This document shows positions 7,562 to 16,485 of a DNA stretch of 64,000 nucleotides, one piece after another. A program made the position numbers and the translations under genes. The stretch is from Desulfonema magnum (GTDB taxonomy: Bacteria; Desulfobacterota; Desulfobacteria; Desulfobacterales; 4be13): positions 5,663,633-5,727,632 of the forward strand of contig NZ_CP061800.1 of the NCBI RefSeq assembly GCF_017377395.1, given 5' to 3'. The notes below the pieces were generated by a model, which was not told the DNA's origin, searched no databases, and saw only the letters and a list, made by a program, of their open reading frames with translations. Position 1 is the first letter of the stretch. The number at the start of each line of letters is the position of its first letter.

Positions 7562-10492
7562 TTAAAATCGCTTCCTCTGAGGGCCGCGCAATCCCAAAAA
7601 ATATTTGTACAGAAAGGCAAACGTGTATCTTTTCACCCCTCTCGGATAAGTGACAAATACAATGCCATTTAATTTTAATATCTCCTCAATCTCAGAAACA
7701 CTGACATTTTTTAGCGCCTCATGCTGTTGAATAACCGCTTGCAGAAGGCTTTCGAAATCTTCCTGAAGTAACGGCGAGATTCTCAGATGTTCAGGAACTT
7801 TTCCATCTCGGATATCATCAAAAATAATTCTGAGAATTTCGTTTCCCTCTTCATTTGCCAAATCGTAGAAATGTCTTTCAACAGCTTTTACTCTGACATC
7901 CATATTGGCAATATATTTTGGAGAGAGAATTGGAAACTCTCCTTTGGCCCAGCTTGGGTTTTCCCGTTTTTTTTCAATGGCATATTTAATCATATCCAGG
8001 AAAGGGCGAAGACTTATTGTGCGATCCGCATTTGCCAAATTCTTATACATCCAGTCATACATTTCTCCAAATCGGGAACTTCCCTGCATGTCTGCATACT
8101 TCCCAAAAAATATCTCAACAAAGGGTTTGAGAATATGTCTTTTTGCAGGAAGCTGATTGTCGCTATTATCTCTGTTTAAATATTTTTCAATATCAGATAG
8201 TTGCGTCTTAACAACCTCACATTTTTTTGCATATTCAAAAAAATCCGTTTTGGCATTGGCAAAAACAGTTTTGAAGAAAAATGAATATAACTCATCTGTT
8301 GTCCATTCCAAAGTCACTGCAAGCTTTTCCAAAGCCATCTTATTTGTCAGATTTCCCAATTTGTCGAACAAGTCTTTTCTGACAAAAAGTTTGGGAAAAA
8401 TTCTTCTGAAACTGTGTGTCTGACAATATTTGATCAGCGGCGAGATCGCATCTGACCAGAGTTTGGGTTTTACGACCTGATCCAGCTGATCAAAAATTAT
8501 CATCAGATAAGCATCTGTTTCTGCCAAAAAATTGTCAAGCTGATTTAATTCATTTTCAACCTGCTTAAACATATTCTTATCTGAGATATATTGATGAAAA
8601 CGGTCGGCAGTTGCAGCATCATTTAATATTTCTTTCACTTCAAGCTCAGATGAGAAGCCTGTGACAGACGAATCCAGCATCACTGCATTCCAGATATAAA
8701 CCACCCAAAATCTCTTATAAAAAAATTCTGTATCAGCAATTTCGCTCTGATTAAAATTTGATATGTCAAAAAATTTGATTTTTTGCTCAACAGGGGCATC
8801 TGCCAGTGAGATGATATCAGCAACTTTATAGTTAAGATGATTTTTACCTGCTTTGGCTGCCAGTTTTTTTAAAAATACATCTTCTTTTAAAGCCTTATAA
8901 AATGCTGTTTTACCGGTTCCCTTACTTCCCAATAAGAGAAATATGCGATGGTTAAATATATCTTCCATACATTTTCTGAAGTAAAACCGAACAACAATAA
9001 AATCATCATTGAATTTAACTGATTCCGCATAAGGTTCGGGGTAATTGTCATATATCTTGTCTAAGATATCTTTTTGCAGTCGGCCCGGACTTTTTGAACT
9101 CTCCGGAAGCTGTTCCTGATAATCTTTCTTCTCTGTCTCCTGATGATTATCGTCAATCTGACCATCTGCAACCTGGCTACCTTTCTGGCCGCTATCAATT
9201 CCTCTTTCCGAAGCCCTCAACGCCGTCTCAGCATCTTTTCCTTTTTCCAGTGAGTCATCTGTCTGATATTCATTAAAACCTGTCAGATCGTCAACCTGCT
9301 GCCCTAATTTCTGAAACAGCGCATCATAACCGCCTCCCAATCTGTTTTGTTCGATCAGAGCGATAAAATCATCAGTATCTTCATATGAGGTTCCGATATC
9401 TTCTAAAAAATTGTTTCTTGAAAGTCCGAAAACAGGAAGTGCAGGCAAGCTGTCCAACTCATTTCCCAAATTGTTCTGAATATAAGTATCTATTTCTTCG
9501 CGAAAGGAGTCCATTCTTCTGTTAAAGGATGTTGAAATAATAGAGTTTACAAAGAGTAATCCCACATTACGTTTTTTTCTCAGAAGCGTATCAAGAAAAA
9601 AATGTAATCCGGGTTTGTTTTGTGTATTGTTTCCCAAAAAACCGACAACGATATCCGCCAACCGGTTTCCGATGATACCGAAAATATCATTGAACCCTGT
9701 TTTGGAATCTATCAATATGACATCCGGATGATAGGTGCTGTTAATATCTGCCATGACATTTTCAAGCTGATCACCGATGACACGGGTACTGTGAATATCA
9801 AGACGGGCCAGCGCTTCAAGATAATCATCTCTGTCTGTCTCATTCATTATGTTTCCTGCCGGCAGTATATAAATTTCACCATTTCCGGAGTAATTTTTGG
9901 AAACTTCAAAAACATACTCATTGGACAATGTTATATCGGAAAATGCTTCTTTGTCCTTTATATATTCAACAATACCATTTTTTGATATTCCCTCATTCTC
10001 AAATCCGAAAAAATTCAGCATACCGGGGGCTTCAAAGTCGCAGTCAAGAATAAACACCTTTTTGCCATGATGCACTGCATAATAAGAGGCAAACAAAACC
10101 AATGCGGTGGTTCTGCCAACACCGCCTTTGTAGCTGTAAAATAACACAATGGGGCAAGATGGAATTTTTCTGCGGAACTCCTCATTATAATTAATAATAT
10201 TGGACAGAGTTCTCCTCAGCCCCAGGTCAAGCGGTTTCGTATTATCAAACAAAGACGTATAATAGTCATCTGAAAGAAAATCTTCCTCAGTGATTTTTTC
10301 AAGGTCTGTTTCAATTTTTTCATCTTTTATGACGGATTCAATTTCATCGCCAGTTAAACGATTAGTCACAACAAAAAGATTGGCAGTCATATTCAACTTT
10401 AATATCAATCTGAAATCACGAATTTTGCCTTTTTCTTTCAGCTGTTCCAATTTTTTGGCTATTCTTCTTATTGCTTCAAAAATTATCAGCAT
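7562..10492 (-). CDS. Fusion ATPase: KGGVGR (MinD/ParA-like) domain plus Sll1717-like P-loop domain
   Basis: A 976-residue protein with two nucleotide-binding modules. The first, about residues 110-410, is of the MinD/ParA fold with the variant P-loop YSYKGGVGRTT (122-129), the segment ILDCDFEAPGMLNFF and a Walker-B-like VILIDSKTGFND. A hydrophilic, acidic linker (about 420-480) follows. The second module has a Walker A GSKGTGKT at 522-529 and a Walker B-like LMIIFDQLDQV near 665, in the style of Sll1717/KAP-type NTPases. KGGVGR ATPases are common in uncharacterised accessory loci. The gene starts two bases after the stop of the HEPN-like gene, so the pair is translationally coupled. Function is unknown; a defence or stress-signalling role is inferred from the architecture and the island context. 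Confidence 0.75.
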   Translation of the reverse strand: MLIIFEAIRRIAKKLEQLKEKGKIRDFRLILKLNMTANLFVVTNRLTGDEIESVIKDEKIETDLEKITEEDFLSDDYYTSLFDNTKPLDLGLRRTLSNIINYNEEFRRKIPSCPIVLFYSYKGGVGRTTALVLFASYYAVHHGKKVFILDCDFEAPGMLNFFGFENEGISKNGIVEYIKDKEAFSDITLSNEYVFEVSKNYSGNGEIYILPAGNIMNETDRDDYLEALARLDIHSTRVIGDQLENVMADINSTYHPDVILIDSKTGFNDIFGIIGNRLADIVVGFLGNNTQNKPGLHFFLDTLLRKKRNVGLLFVNSIISTSFNRRMDSFREEIDTYIQNNLGNELDSLPALPVFGLSRNNFLEDIGTSYEDTDDFIALIEQNRLGGGYDALFQKLGQQVDDLTGFNEYQTDDSLEKGKDAETALRASERGIDSGQKGSQVADGQIDDNHQETEKKDYQEQLPESSKSPGRLQKDILDKIYDNYPEPYAESVKFNDDFIVVRFYFRKCMEDIFNHRIFLLLGSKGTGKTAFYKALKEDVFLKKLAAKAGKNHLNYKVADIISLADAPVEQKIKFFDISNFNQSEIADTEFFYKRFWVVYIWNAVMLDSSVTGFSSELEVKEILNDAATADRFHQYISDKNMFKQVENELNQLDNFLAETDAYLMIIFDQLDQVVKPKLWSDAISPLIKYCQTHSFRRIFPKLFVRKDLFDKLGNLTNKMALEKLAVTLEWTTDELYSFFFKTVFANAKTDFFEYAKKCEVVKTQLSDIEKYLNRDNSDNQLPAKRHILKPFVEIFFGKYADMQGSSRFGEMYDWMYKNLANADRTISLRPFLDMIKYAIEKKRENPSWAKGEFPILSPKYIANMDVRVKAVERHFYDLANEEGNEILRIIFDDIRDGKVPEHLRISPLLQEDFESLLQAVIQQHEALKNVSVSEIEEILKLNGIVFVTYPRGVKRYTFAFLYKYFLGLRGPQRKRF

Positions 10493-10494
10493 AT

Positions 10495-11001
10495 TTAACC
10501 TTTTGTGTTGTCTTTTATGATTTTAAAAATTTCTTTTGCGTATTCGTAAAATCTTATATAATGAATTTCGTCATATTTCATTTCATATGAATATCTTATA
10601 GTTGCATCCCATTCTTTATAAATTCTGACTGTTTCTTCTGGAATATTTTTTTCATCATTAATCAGCGGGATGGTGCCGGACATGAGGTTGTTCAGATGTT
10701 CCGTATATCTTTTAAATGGATGAAATCTGATATGAGTATGATATGTCAGCCCTTTTTCATTCAGGTCTTTGACATCATCCTTACTTCCATAACCATTCAA
10801 ATCATATATCGCATACTTTACCATACACTCAATAATATAGCCCGAGAGATAATATAAGGTTAATGTAAGACTTTTCACCACATGTCCGCGATGTTTTTTG
10901 TCTTTCCGCTGCTTTTCCTCATTTAATTTTTCAGCGATAATCTCACAGGTAATTTCATGTTTGCGAGCCGCTTTCAAGTAATCTTTATATACCATGTTCA
11001 T
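10495..11001 (-). CDS. HEPN-like protein
   Basis: 168 residues, all helical by appearance. The segment LYYLSGYIIECMVKYAIYDL matches the conserved HEPN helix (Y..aGy..E...K), and WDATIRYSYEM recalls the W..xxRY element seen further on in HEPN proteins. The usual Rx4-6H ribonuclease motif is not evident; only RYTEH (Rx3H) and a later H in YDEIHYIRF are present, so nuclease activity is doubtful. HEPN proteins often act as RNases or structural partners in toxin-antitoxin and antiviral systems. This is the first gene of a two-gene unit with the fusion ATPase and may be its effector or regulator. Confidence 0.6.
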   Translation of the reverse strand: MNMVYKDYLKAARKHEITCEIIAEKLNEEKQRKDKKHRGHVVKSLTLTLYYLSGYIIECMVKYAIYDLNGYGSKDDVKDLNEKGLTYHTHIRFHPFKRYTEHLNNLMSGTIPLINDEKNIPEETVRIYKEWDATIRYSYEMKYDEIHYIRFYEYAKEIFKIIKDNTKG

Positions 11002-11318
11002 TCCGGATTTGGCGGGAGAGATACCTCTGAAACGGACAGGACTTAATATTACGTTAATCCTTTCCCAAAAAGGCGTTATAACTCAACGATCAAATTTTTT
11101 ACGCCTGACGCTGTAAACGAAACAATGAATTTTTAATATGTTAAAAACAGAGGACAGATATCCGAGTTTTCGAGCCTTCAGTGTTTAGTGAAAAAATTTT
11201 CAAATTCCTCAGGTTTTTTATATATCTTTTTTTCTGATTATAACGGATTTAGGGGATGCTGACAGAGGAACAGGCATAACTTTATTTTGTTTCTGTGAAA
11301 ACGATTGTCAGGCATTTT
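11002..11318. other. Intergenic gap, AT-rich
   Basis: No ORF, palindrome or tandem repeat stands out. By position it must hold the promoter of the HEPN/ATPase pair and the 3' end of the methyltransferase transcript. Confidence 0.4.
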
Positions 11319-12134
11319 CTACTTCTTAAGCTCGCCAGTCACTAATACCCTGCCACCTAAGATATAAGAAATCGGGGACAATATAGTTAACAAAATTCTG
11401 TCTATCTTTCCTAAGGTCAAATATTTATCCGGCAATATTCTTGTAATAATAAAACTAAAATATTTTATTATTTCTGGTTTTACTATGGCAACAATATCAT
11501 CTACGTCTTTTTCGGTTAACTTTCGTTCATCCATTGTTATATATGGCTTTTTTCCATCATACACAAAATTGACCATTTTGGGATATAGCCAGTTTTCAAC
11601 AAAATTGGAATGTCGAATACGATCAGCAATTGAGTGACTGTAAATTTCATTAAAACAAAAAATTGCCCCTGGTTTTGAGACTCTGATTATTTCACTGATG
11701 GATTCAGGTATATCAACGTGATGTAAAATATCCCTTGCAAGGACGATGTCGAAATAATTATTCTCGTAATTAATTTTTTCCGCAGACATTTCTCGGTACT
11801 CAATATTCAATCCTTCCTTGTCACTCAATTTTTTTGCAATGAAAAGGGACTCGGGCGAAAGATCAAAAGCCTTTACATTCGCACCGGCTTTAGACAAACG
11901 GAGTGCATCACTGCCAAAACCACAACCCACTACAAGTACATTTTTTCCTTTAATATCCTTACTGAGCAAATATGTGTACATATCCCAATAAGCATTCCAC
12001 CATCTCCTGCTTTTGTTCGTTACAACATCAAAATTAAATGGCTTTTCAAGAATATCTTTATGTAACTCGGCATGCTCTCGATGATACTCTATCTCACGCT
12101 TTTGTCTTTCCGTCATGGATTTGTTGTTGTTCAC
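11319..12134 (-). CDS. Class I SAM-dependent methyltransferase
   Basis: 271 residues. The SAM-binding motif I is VLVVGCGFGSDAL (about 66-78), the second strand ends VKAFDLSPES, and motif IV is FDIVLARDILHHVD. It is of the Methyltransf_11/UbiE type. The C-terminal 100 residues carry a hydrophobic segment (residues 220-260), which suggests a membrane-bound or lipid-like substrate such as a quinone or glycan lipid. It sits alone in the accessory island between the HEPN unit and the broken ATPase-partner gene. The substrate cannot be told from the sequence. Confidence 0.75.
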   Translation of the reverse strand: MNNNKSMTERQKREIEYHREHAELHKDILEKPFNFDVVTNKSRRWWNAYWDMYTYLLSKDIKGKNVLVVGCGFGSDALRLSKAGANVKAFDLSPESLFIAKKLSDKEGLNIEYREMSAEKINYENNYFDIVLARDILHHVDIPESISEIIRVSKPGAIFCFNEIYSHSIADRIRHSNFVENWLYPKMVNFVYDGKKPYITMDERKLTEKDVDDIVAIVKPEIIKYFSFIITRILPDKYLTLGKIDRILLTILSPISYILGGRVLVTGELKK

Positions 12135-12196
12135 TTGTTCTCTCCAAGATTTCGACTAATGGGGTTTTCAACCAATCAACCAATGATACCGAGAAC

Positions 12197-12230
12197 GTAG
12201 GGTGGGTGGAGCGAAGCGCAACCCACCGCA
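12197..12230. repeat. Core of the GGTGGGT/ACCCACC palindrome, copy 3
   Basis: GTAGGGTGGGTGGAGCGAAG...CAACCCACCGCA is the core of the elements at 2668 and 26885, here without their outer flanks. It lies between the methyltransferase gene and the broken partner gene. Confidence 0.7.
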
Positions 12231-12294
12231 CTGAAATTATTTTCTGGAAATTATAAATAAAATCAATTAACTGGAAAAATTTTATTATCAAAAA

Positions 12295-13018
12295 TTAAAG
12301 GTTATCCGAAAATATGAAAATTTTTTTGTCCTGTGAAATCTCCAACCATTCTTCAATTTTTTTCCTTAACTGGTTTTTTTCAATAATATTTCTATCTATA
12401 ACATTTAAATTAAGGTTCCGTCCCATGGCCTGAGCGATTTTATTGGAACTCTTTTTTTTAGACCAAGAGTATATAATTGACTCTAAACATGAATCTTCAA
12501 ATTCGCGAGAAGATAGGGGATCATTCCAAACATCGGGTACCGGTGCGGTAGCTATTCCCGATACAAGACGATCATAATACTTCTTATTATTTAATTTATT
12601 TAATAAGTTATCGTACCAATTTTCCCAATTTTTAAAAATTTTTCCTGAGTTAAAATTGCTCCAAAAAATTTTTCCTATCATATCAGAATCATTCAATTTA
12701 CAATTTAAATCATGAGCAAAATTTTGGTAGTCCTGCACAAGTAGTGATGAATGGGATTCAGTGTCCCGATAATCGGGGGAGTGAACGGGATTCATCACTA
12801 CCTTTGCAGGACTACCCATATCTCGCCATCGCCTCACTGATATTTAATGACTCCAAATCAAAGAAGTTATACTCTTTCATATCTGATAAACGGTGATGTT
12901 CGAAAATTGAAGCAACAAATTGTCTGATCACGCAATAATCGCTGTAACCATCTCTTATGATAGCGATATGCTTCTTTTCAGGATTATGTTCCAATCTCTT
13001 TGCGCTTTCAGATTTCAC
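12295..13018 (-). pseudogene. ATPase-partner gene split by a palindromic element
   Basis: The 5' piece (GTG start at 13018, overlapping the ATPase stop by 11 bases) ends ...EAMARYG at a TAG that lies in the 91-bp element at 12726-12816. The 3' piece continues NFAHDLNCKL... to 12295 in another frame. Removing exactly the 91 bp leaves 633 bp, one uninterrupted 210-residue frame (ARY-E-NFAHD at the junction). The start HIAIIRDGYSDYCVIRQFV is weakly reminiscent of the first strand and helix of Toprim/DUF4276-like partners of OLD-type ATPases, but no DxD is visible, so this is tentative. The remaining sequence is not recognised. The gene is probably inactive as it stands. Confidence 0.75.
12726..12816. 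mobile_element. 91-bp IS1-type MITE inserted in a gene
   Basis: The ends GGTAGTCCTGC...AAGTAGTGATGA and TCATCACTACC...GCAGGACTACC form a long inverted repeat. Relatives lie at 35236-35326 and 60642-60733, and the terminus of the IS1-family remnant at 35335 shares the same bases. No target duplication is obvious. Confidence 0.85.
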
Positions 13019-14255
13019 CTAATATACCGCTATAAAATAGTTCTGTCAGTTCATAAGGTTTTACTTGTATGACTTCTTTTCCGTCTCTTTCCAAGACACC
13101 TTCTTCCTCAATTGTTCCCATATTCACCAGCGGTTTAATAGCGTCATTCAGGTTCGTGGCTATACTTTTGTAGTCTCTTTGTCTGAGGTGTATATTGTAA
13201 ACAGCATCCAACCGGTCAGAAAATTCACGAATAACAGAGGGACTGTGTGAAGTGAGTATAAATTGTGTCCTTATCCCATTTTCAGACGTATGAGTTAACC
13301 AGCTTAGAAACTCAGACAGATTTTTCTGGTTGATTCCGTTTTCGAGTTCTTCAATCATAATCATCGCAGGCGGTATTTTCATTGCACATAACAGTGCGAC
13401 AGCGCCAGCTTTAATGAGTCCGTCCGACACTTTATCAGGTTCGAAGTATGGAAATTCTGAAGTTCCCATATCAAATTGCCACTTGGTGACACCTTTATCT
13501 ATGATTATTCCATTGAAAGATTTCACAAATCGCTTTAAATAGCCCAAAAATCTGCCATAGCTTACTTCATCATATTCTTTGACATATTTAACTAATTCTT
13601 GGAAATGAGCCCCCTCTCTTCCAATTTCATTTGCGATGTTCAGACTTTTTTTGGAATTAACGAATAGTTCAGAAAAATTTTTCTTTTCAGCGGGTTTGCC
13701 CTGTATCACAGGAAAAGCCTGTCCTTTCAAAAAAGCGGGCTGAAAATGATAATAATATAGAAATGCCAAGGAACGAAAAAAAGTATCTGTCAATTTTTTT
13801 TCATCATACGTCAGAGCCTCAGTTTCTAATTTTGTCCTCAGAAGCATTTTCTGAGACTTTTCGGAATGCCCATGAGTGATTTTTTTCTCCGAGCCGTTAC
13901 TTGAAATGACGATCTTTTCTTTACAGCCTATGTCACCGCTTCTCTCATTCAGACAATATATCTGTAATTCATACGCTGTGTTATTATTATCTCTTTCCCA
14001 TTCACAGTAGAAAGATATAGGCGTATTGGAATCACTTAAACTGTGCTTATGAGGAAAAAAATTATGCTTTCCTAGCATTTTGCTTTTCTCTGATCCTGGA
14101 AATGCCTTGCTGACAAGCATTGAGAAGTAATTCAGCCCAGAAAGCAAATTGCTTTTACCCGAATTATTAGAGCCTATGATCAGTGTAATATCTTTAAGCT
14201 CTAATGTTGTGTCTGTATGTGTTCTGTAATTTTTTAATCTGAATTTCTTAAACAT
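13008..14255 (-). CDS. OLD-like AAA ATPase
   Basis: A 415-residue ABC/SMC-type ATPase of the AAA_15/AAA_21 group. The N-terminus FRLKNYRTHTDTTLELKDIT is typical, Walker A is GSNNSGKS (28-35), Walker B is MIMIEELENGI, and the switch region is FILTSHSPSVI. The Toprim nuclease domain of full OLD proteins is missing, as in two-gene systems where the nuclease is a separate neighbour. Here the neighbour overlaps the 3' end by 11 bases but is disrupted. Such ATPase/partner pairs commonly act in phage defence; that role here is inferred. A hairpin separates it from argD upstream. Confidence 0.82.
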   Translation of the reverse strand: MFKKFRLKNYRTHTDTTLELKDITLIIGSNNSGKSNLLSGLNYFSMLVSKAFPGSEKSKMLGKHNFFPHKHSLSDSNTPISFYCEWERDNNNTAYELQIYCLNERSGDIGCKEKIVISSNGSEKKITHGHSEKSQKMLLRTKLETEALTYDEKKLTDTFFRSLAFLYYYHFQPAFLKGQAFPVIQGKPAEKKNFSELFVNSKKSLNIANEIGREGAHFQELVKYVKEYDEVSYGRFLGYLKRFVKSFNGIIIDKGVTKWQFDMGTSEFPYFEPDKVSDGLIKAGAVALLCAMKIPPAMIMIEELENGINQKNLSEFLSWLTHTSENGIRTQFILTSHSPSVIREFSDRLDAVYNIHLRQRDYKSIATNLNDAIKPLVNMGTIEEEGVLERDGKEVIQVKPYELTELFYSGILGEI

Positions 14256-14292
14256 AATGTTCAGGCTGTTTTACTGTAAAAATACACCATCT

Positions 14293-14329
14293 GAGAAACT
14301 AAGTTTTTTGAACAAAAACTTAGTTTCTT
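14293..14329. terminator. Hairpin downstream of argD
   Basis: GAAACTAAGTTTTT pairs perfectly with AAAAACTTAGTTTC around a short loop, just after the argD stop. A similar hairpin occurs at 27066-27099. Confidence 0.7.
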
Positions 14330-14335
14330 TCTCAT

Positions 14336-15526
14336 CTACTCGTCACCCAGCACCTCATCCAGACATGCCACAAGGGAATCTATCTCTTCTTTTTCAATGA
14401 TCAGCGGGGGAATAAAACGCAGAATATTTTCCTGAATGCAGTTGATCAGAAATCCCTTTTCCATACAGGTCGTTACAAAACGTCCTCCCTTTATCTTCAG
14501 TTTCATCCCCAGGAGCAACCCGATTCCGCGAACATCCTCAATAATATCATGCCGGTCTTTCAGCCACAAAAGCCTGTCTTTAAAATACGCTCCCATGTCC
14601 CGGCAATGATCTGTGATGTTTTCCTCGGAAAGTGTTTTAAGCGTTTCAAGGGACGCGGCAGTGACAACCGGCGTTCCTCCGAATGTTGACGCGTGCGCAC
14701 CCGGGCCGAATGCCTCTGCAATACGTTCTTTGGTCAGCATGGCACCGATGGGTAATCCGTTGGCAAGGGCTTTTGCCAAGGTCATGATATCCGGCTCAAT
14801 TCCGAAATGCTCATAAGCAAAAAGCGTTCCTGTACGTCCGATTCCTGTTTGTATTTCATCAAAAATAAGAAGCGTGCCAGTTTCATCACAAATCTGCCTT
14901 ACCTTTTTAAGATATTCGGGATCAGGACAGCGCACCCCGCCCTCTCCCTGAATCGGTTCCAATAAAACCGCACAACAGGCTGAGGACTTAATTTTTTCGC
15001 TCAACGCGTCAATATCATTAAACGGGACAAAATCAAATCCCTGAAGCACCGGATCAAACCCTTTTCTGATCTTATCCTGACCCGTGGCGGAAAGCGTTGC
15101 CATGGTTCGCCCGTGAAAGGATTTTTCCATGGTGATGATTTTATAGCGATCTTCTTCTCCCTTGTCCCTGAAATATTTTCGGGCGATTTTTATTGCGGCC
15201 TCGTTTGCCTCAGCCCCGCTGTTACAGAAAAACACCCTGTCCGCAAAACTGTTCTCAGCAAGCCAAGACGCCAGCTCTGTCTGGGGAATCGTATAATAAA
15301 GATTTGATACATGAAAAAGTGTCTCAGCTTGGTCTGAAAGGGCCTTTGAAACCCGGGGATGGGCATGACCGAGATTGCATACCGCGATTCCCGCGACAAA
15401 ATCCGTATAAGCACGCCCCTCTGTATCCCAGAGCGTGCATCCTTTGCCTTTTGCAATAACAACAGGGGGCCGTTTATAGGTCGCCGTAATAACACTGTCC
15501 GCCTTGGCGATTATCTCATTGCTCAT
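14336..15526 (-). CDS. argD: Acetylornithine aminotransferase
   Basis: A PLP enzyme of arginine synthesis that converts N-acetylglutamate semialdehyde to N-acetylornithine (it may also serve lysine synthesis). Family landmarks in order are GCTLWDTEGRAYTDFVAGIAV, NSGAEANEAAIKIAR (phosphate binding), FHGRT, LLEPIQGEGG, IFDEIQTGIGRTG, and the PLP lysine in TLAKALANGLPIGA near residue 250. The length of 396 aa is typical. Its ATG overlaps the argB stop (ATGA), so argB and argD are translated together. A terminator follows. Confidence 0.95.
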   Translation of the reverse strand: MSNEIIAKADSVITATYKRPPVVIAKGKGCTLWDTEGRAYTDFVAGIAVCNLGHAHPRVSKALSDQAETLFHVSNLYYTIPQTELASWLAENSFADRVFFCNSGAEANEAAIKIARKYFRDKGEEDRYKIITMEKSFHGRTMATLSATGQDKIRKGFDPVLQGFDFVPFNDIDALSEKIKSSACCAVLLEPIQGEGGVRCPDPEYLKKVRQICDETGTLLIFDEIQTGIGRTGTLFAYEHFGIEPDIMTLAKALANGLPIGAMLTKERIAEAFGPGAHASTFGGTPVVTAASLETLKTLSEENITDHCRDMGAYFKDRLLWLKDRHDIIEDVRGIGLLLGMKLKIKGGRFVTTCMEKGFLINCIQENILRFIPPLIIEKEEIDSLVACLDEVLGDE

Positions 15527-16392
15527 ATTGTGATCTCCGTTCCGATACCTTTGTCTGTAAAAAGTTCCAGAAGCAAGGCATGACGCTTTTTTCCATTAAT
15601 GATCTGGGCCTTTCCCACACCATTCTGCAATGCCTCCAACGCATACTCGATTTTCGGAATCATGCCGCCTGAAATGCTTTTCTCATCAATCATTTTTTTG
15701 ATGGTATCCGCGCCAATGGATGAAATAAGATTGTCAGAATCATCAAGCACGCCATCCACATCTGTAAGAAGGATAAGACGCCCTGCGGAAAGAGCCATGG
15801 CAACCTTGCTTGCCACAAGGTCCGCGTTAATATTGTATGTTTCGCCGGAATCTCCCGCTCCTACAGGTGCGATAATCGGAATAAACCCCTGTTCTGTCAG
15901 CGTATTGATAATATCAGGATTTATTTTTGTGACTTCTCCCACCAGCCCCGGATCAATAATCTCAGGCGGTTTGTTGTTATCCTCCTGAAAAACAATACGG
16001 AGCTTTTTCGCAAGGATAAGCCCGCCGTCCTTGCCGCTCAGGCCCACGGCTTTTCCTCCCTGCTGATTAATCTGAGCCACAATACCTTTGTTCACTTTGC
16101 CTCCGAGAACCATTTCCACCACATCCATGGTCGGCTCATCTGTAAGGCGCATCCCTCTGACAAATTTGGAGGATATGCCCATTCTGTCCAAAACCAAATT
16201 GATCTGAGGCCCGCCGCCGTGTACAACCACCGGATTCAATCCGATGAACTTCATTAAAGTAATATCGCGGGCAAAATCTTCCTTTAACTGTTCATCAACC
16301 ATGGCATGCCCTCCGTATTTGATTACGATGGTCATGCCATAAAAACGACGGATGTAAGGCAGGGCTTCTATGAGTATGTCTGCTATGTTCAT
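15523..16392 (-). CDS. argB: Acetylglutamate kinase
   Basis: It phosphorylates N-acetylglutamate, the second step of arginine synthesis. The motifs TIVIKYGGHAM (ATP/substrate), VVHGGGPQIN, GKDGG, the NINADLVASKVA segment and LLTDVDGVLD are all present. I chose the ATG at 16392 (MNIADILIEALPYIRRF), giving 289 aa as in the family. The ORF extends 31 codons further, but those codons are a translated heptamer repeat (FNFQFSI). The repeat abuts the start codon directly, so no Shine-Dalgarno is visible. hslU lies upstream on the same strand, and argD overlaps downstream. Confidence 0.94.
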   Translation of the reverse strand: MNIADILIEALPYIRRFYGMTIVIKYGGHAMVDEQLKEDFARDITLMKFIGLNPVVVHGGGPQINLVLDRMGISSKFVRGMRLTDEPTMDVVEMVLGGKVNKGIVAQINQQGGKAVGLSGKDGGLILAKKLRIVFQEDNNKPPEIIDPGLVGEVTKINPDIINTLTEQGFIPIIAPVGAGDSGETYNINADLVASKVAMALSAGRLILLTDVDGVLDDSDNLISSIGADTIKKMIDEKSISGGMIPKIEYALEALQNGVGKAQIINGKKRHALLLELFTDKGIGTEITI

Positions 16393-16470
16393 GGGAAAAT
16401 TGAAAATTGAAAATTGAAAATTGAAAATTGAAAATTGAAAATTGAAAATTGAAAATTGATAATTGATAAA
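16393..16470. repeat. Heptamer tandem repeat (AAAATTG)
   Basis: About ten units of AAAATTG in plus orientation fill the whole space between hslU and the argB start codon. The position where the argB ribosome site should be is repeat sequence. Confidence 0.9.
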
Positions 16471-16485
16471 ACTTCCGGATGCCAA

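Noticed and set aside
7412..7672. An 86-codon plus-strand ORF at the 3' end of the fusion ATPase
   Set aside because: It overlaps the ATPase coding region and has low-complexity N/P/S-rich start; no support as a gene.
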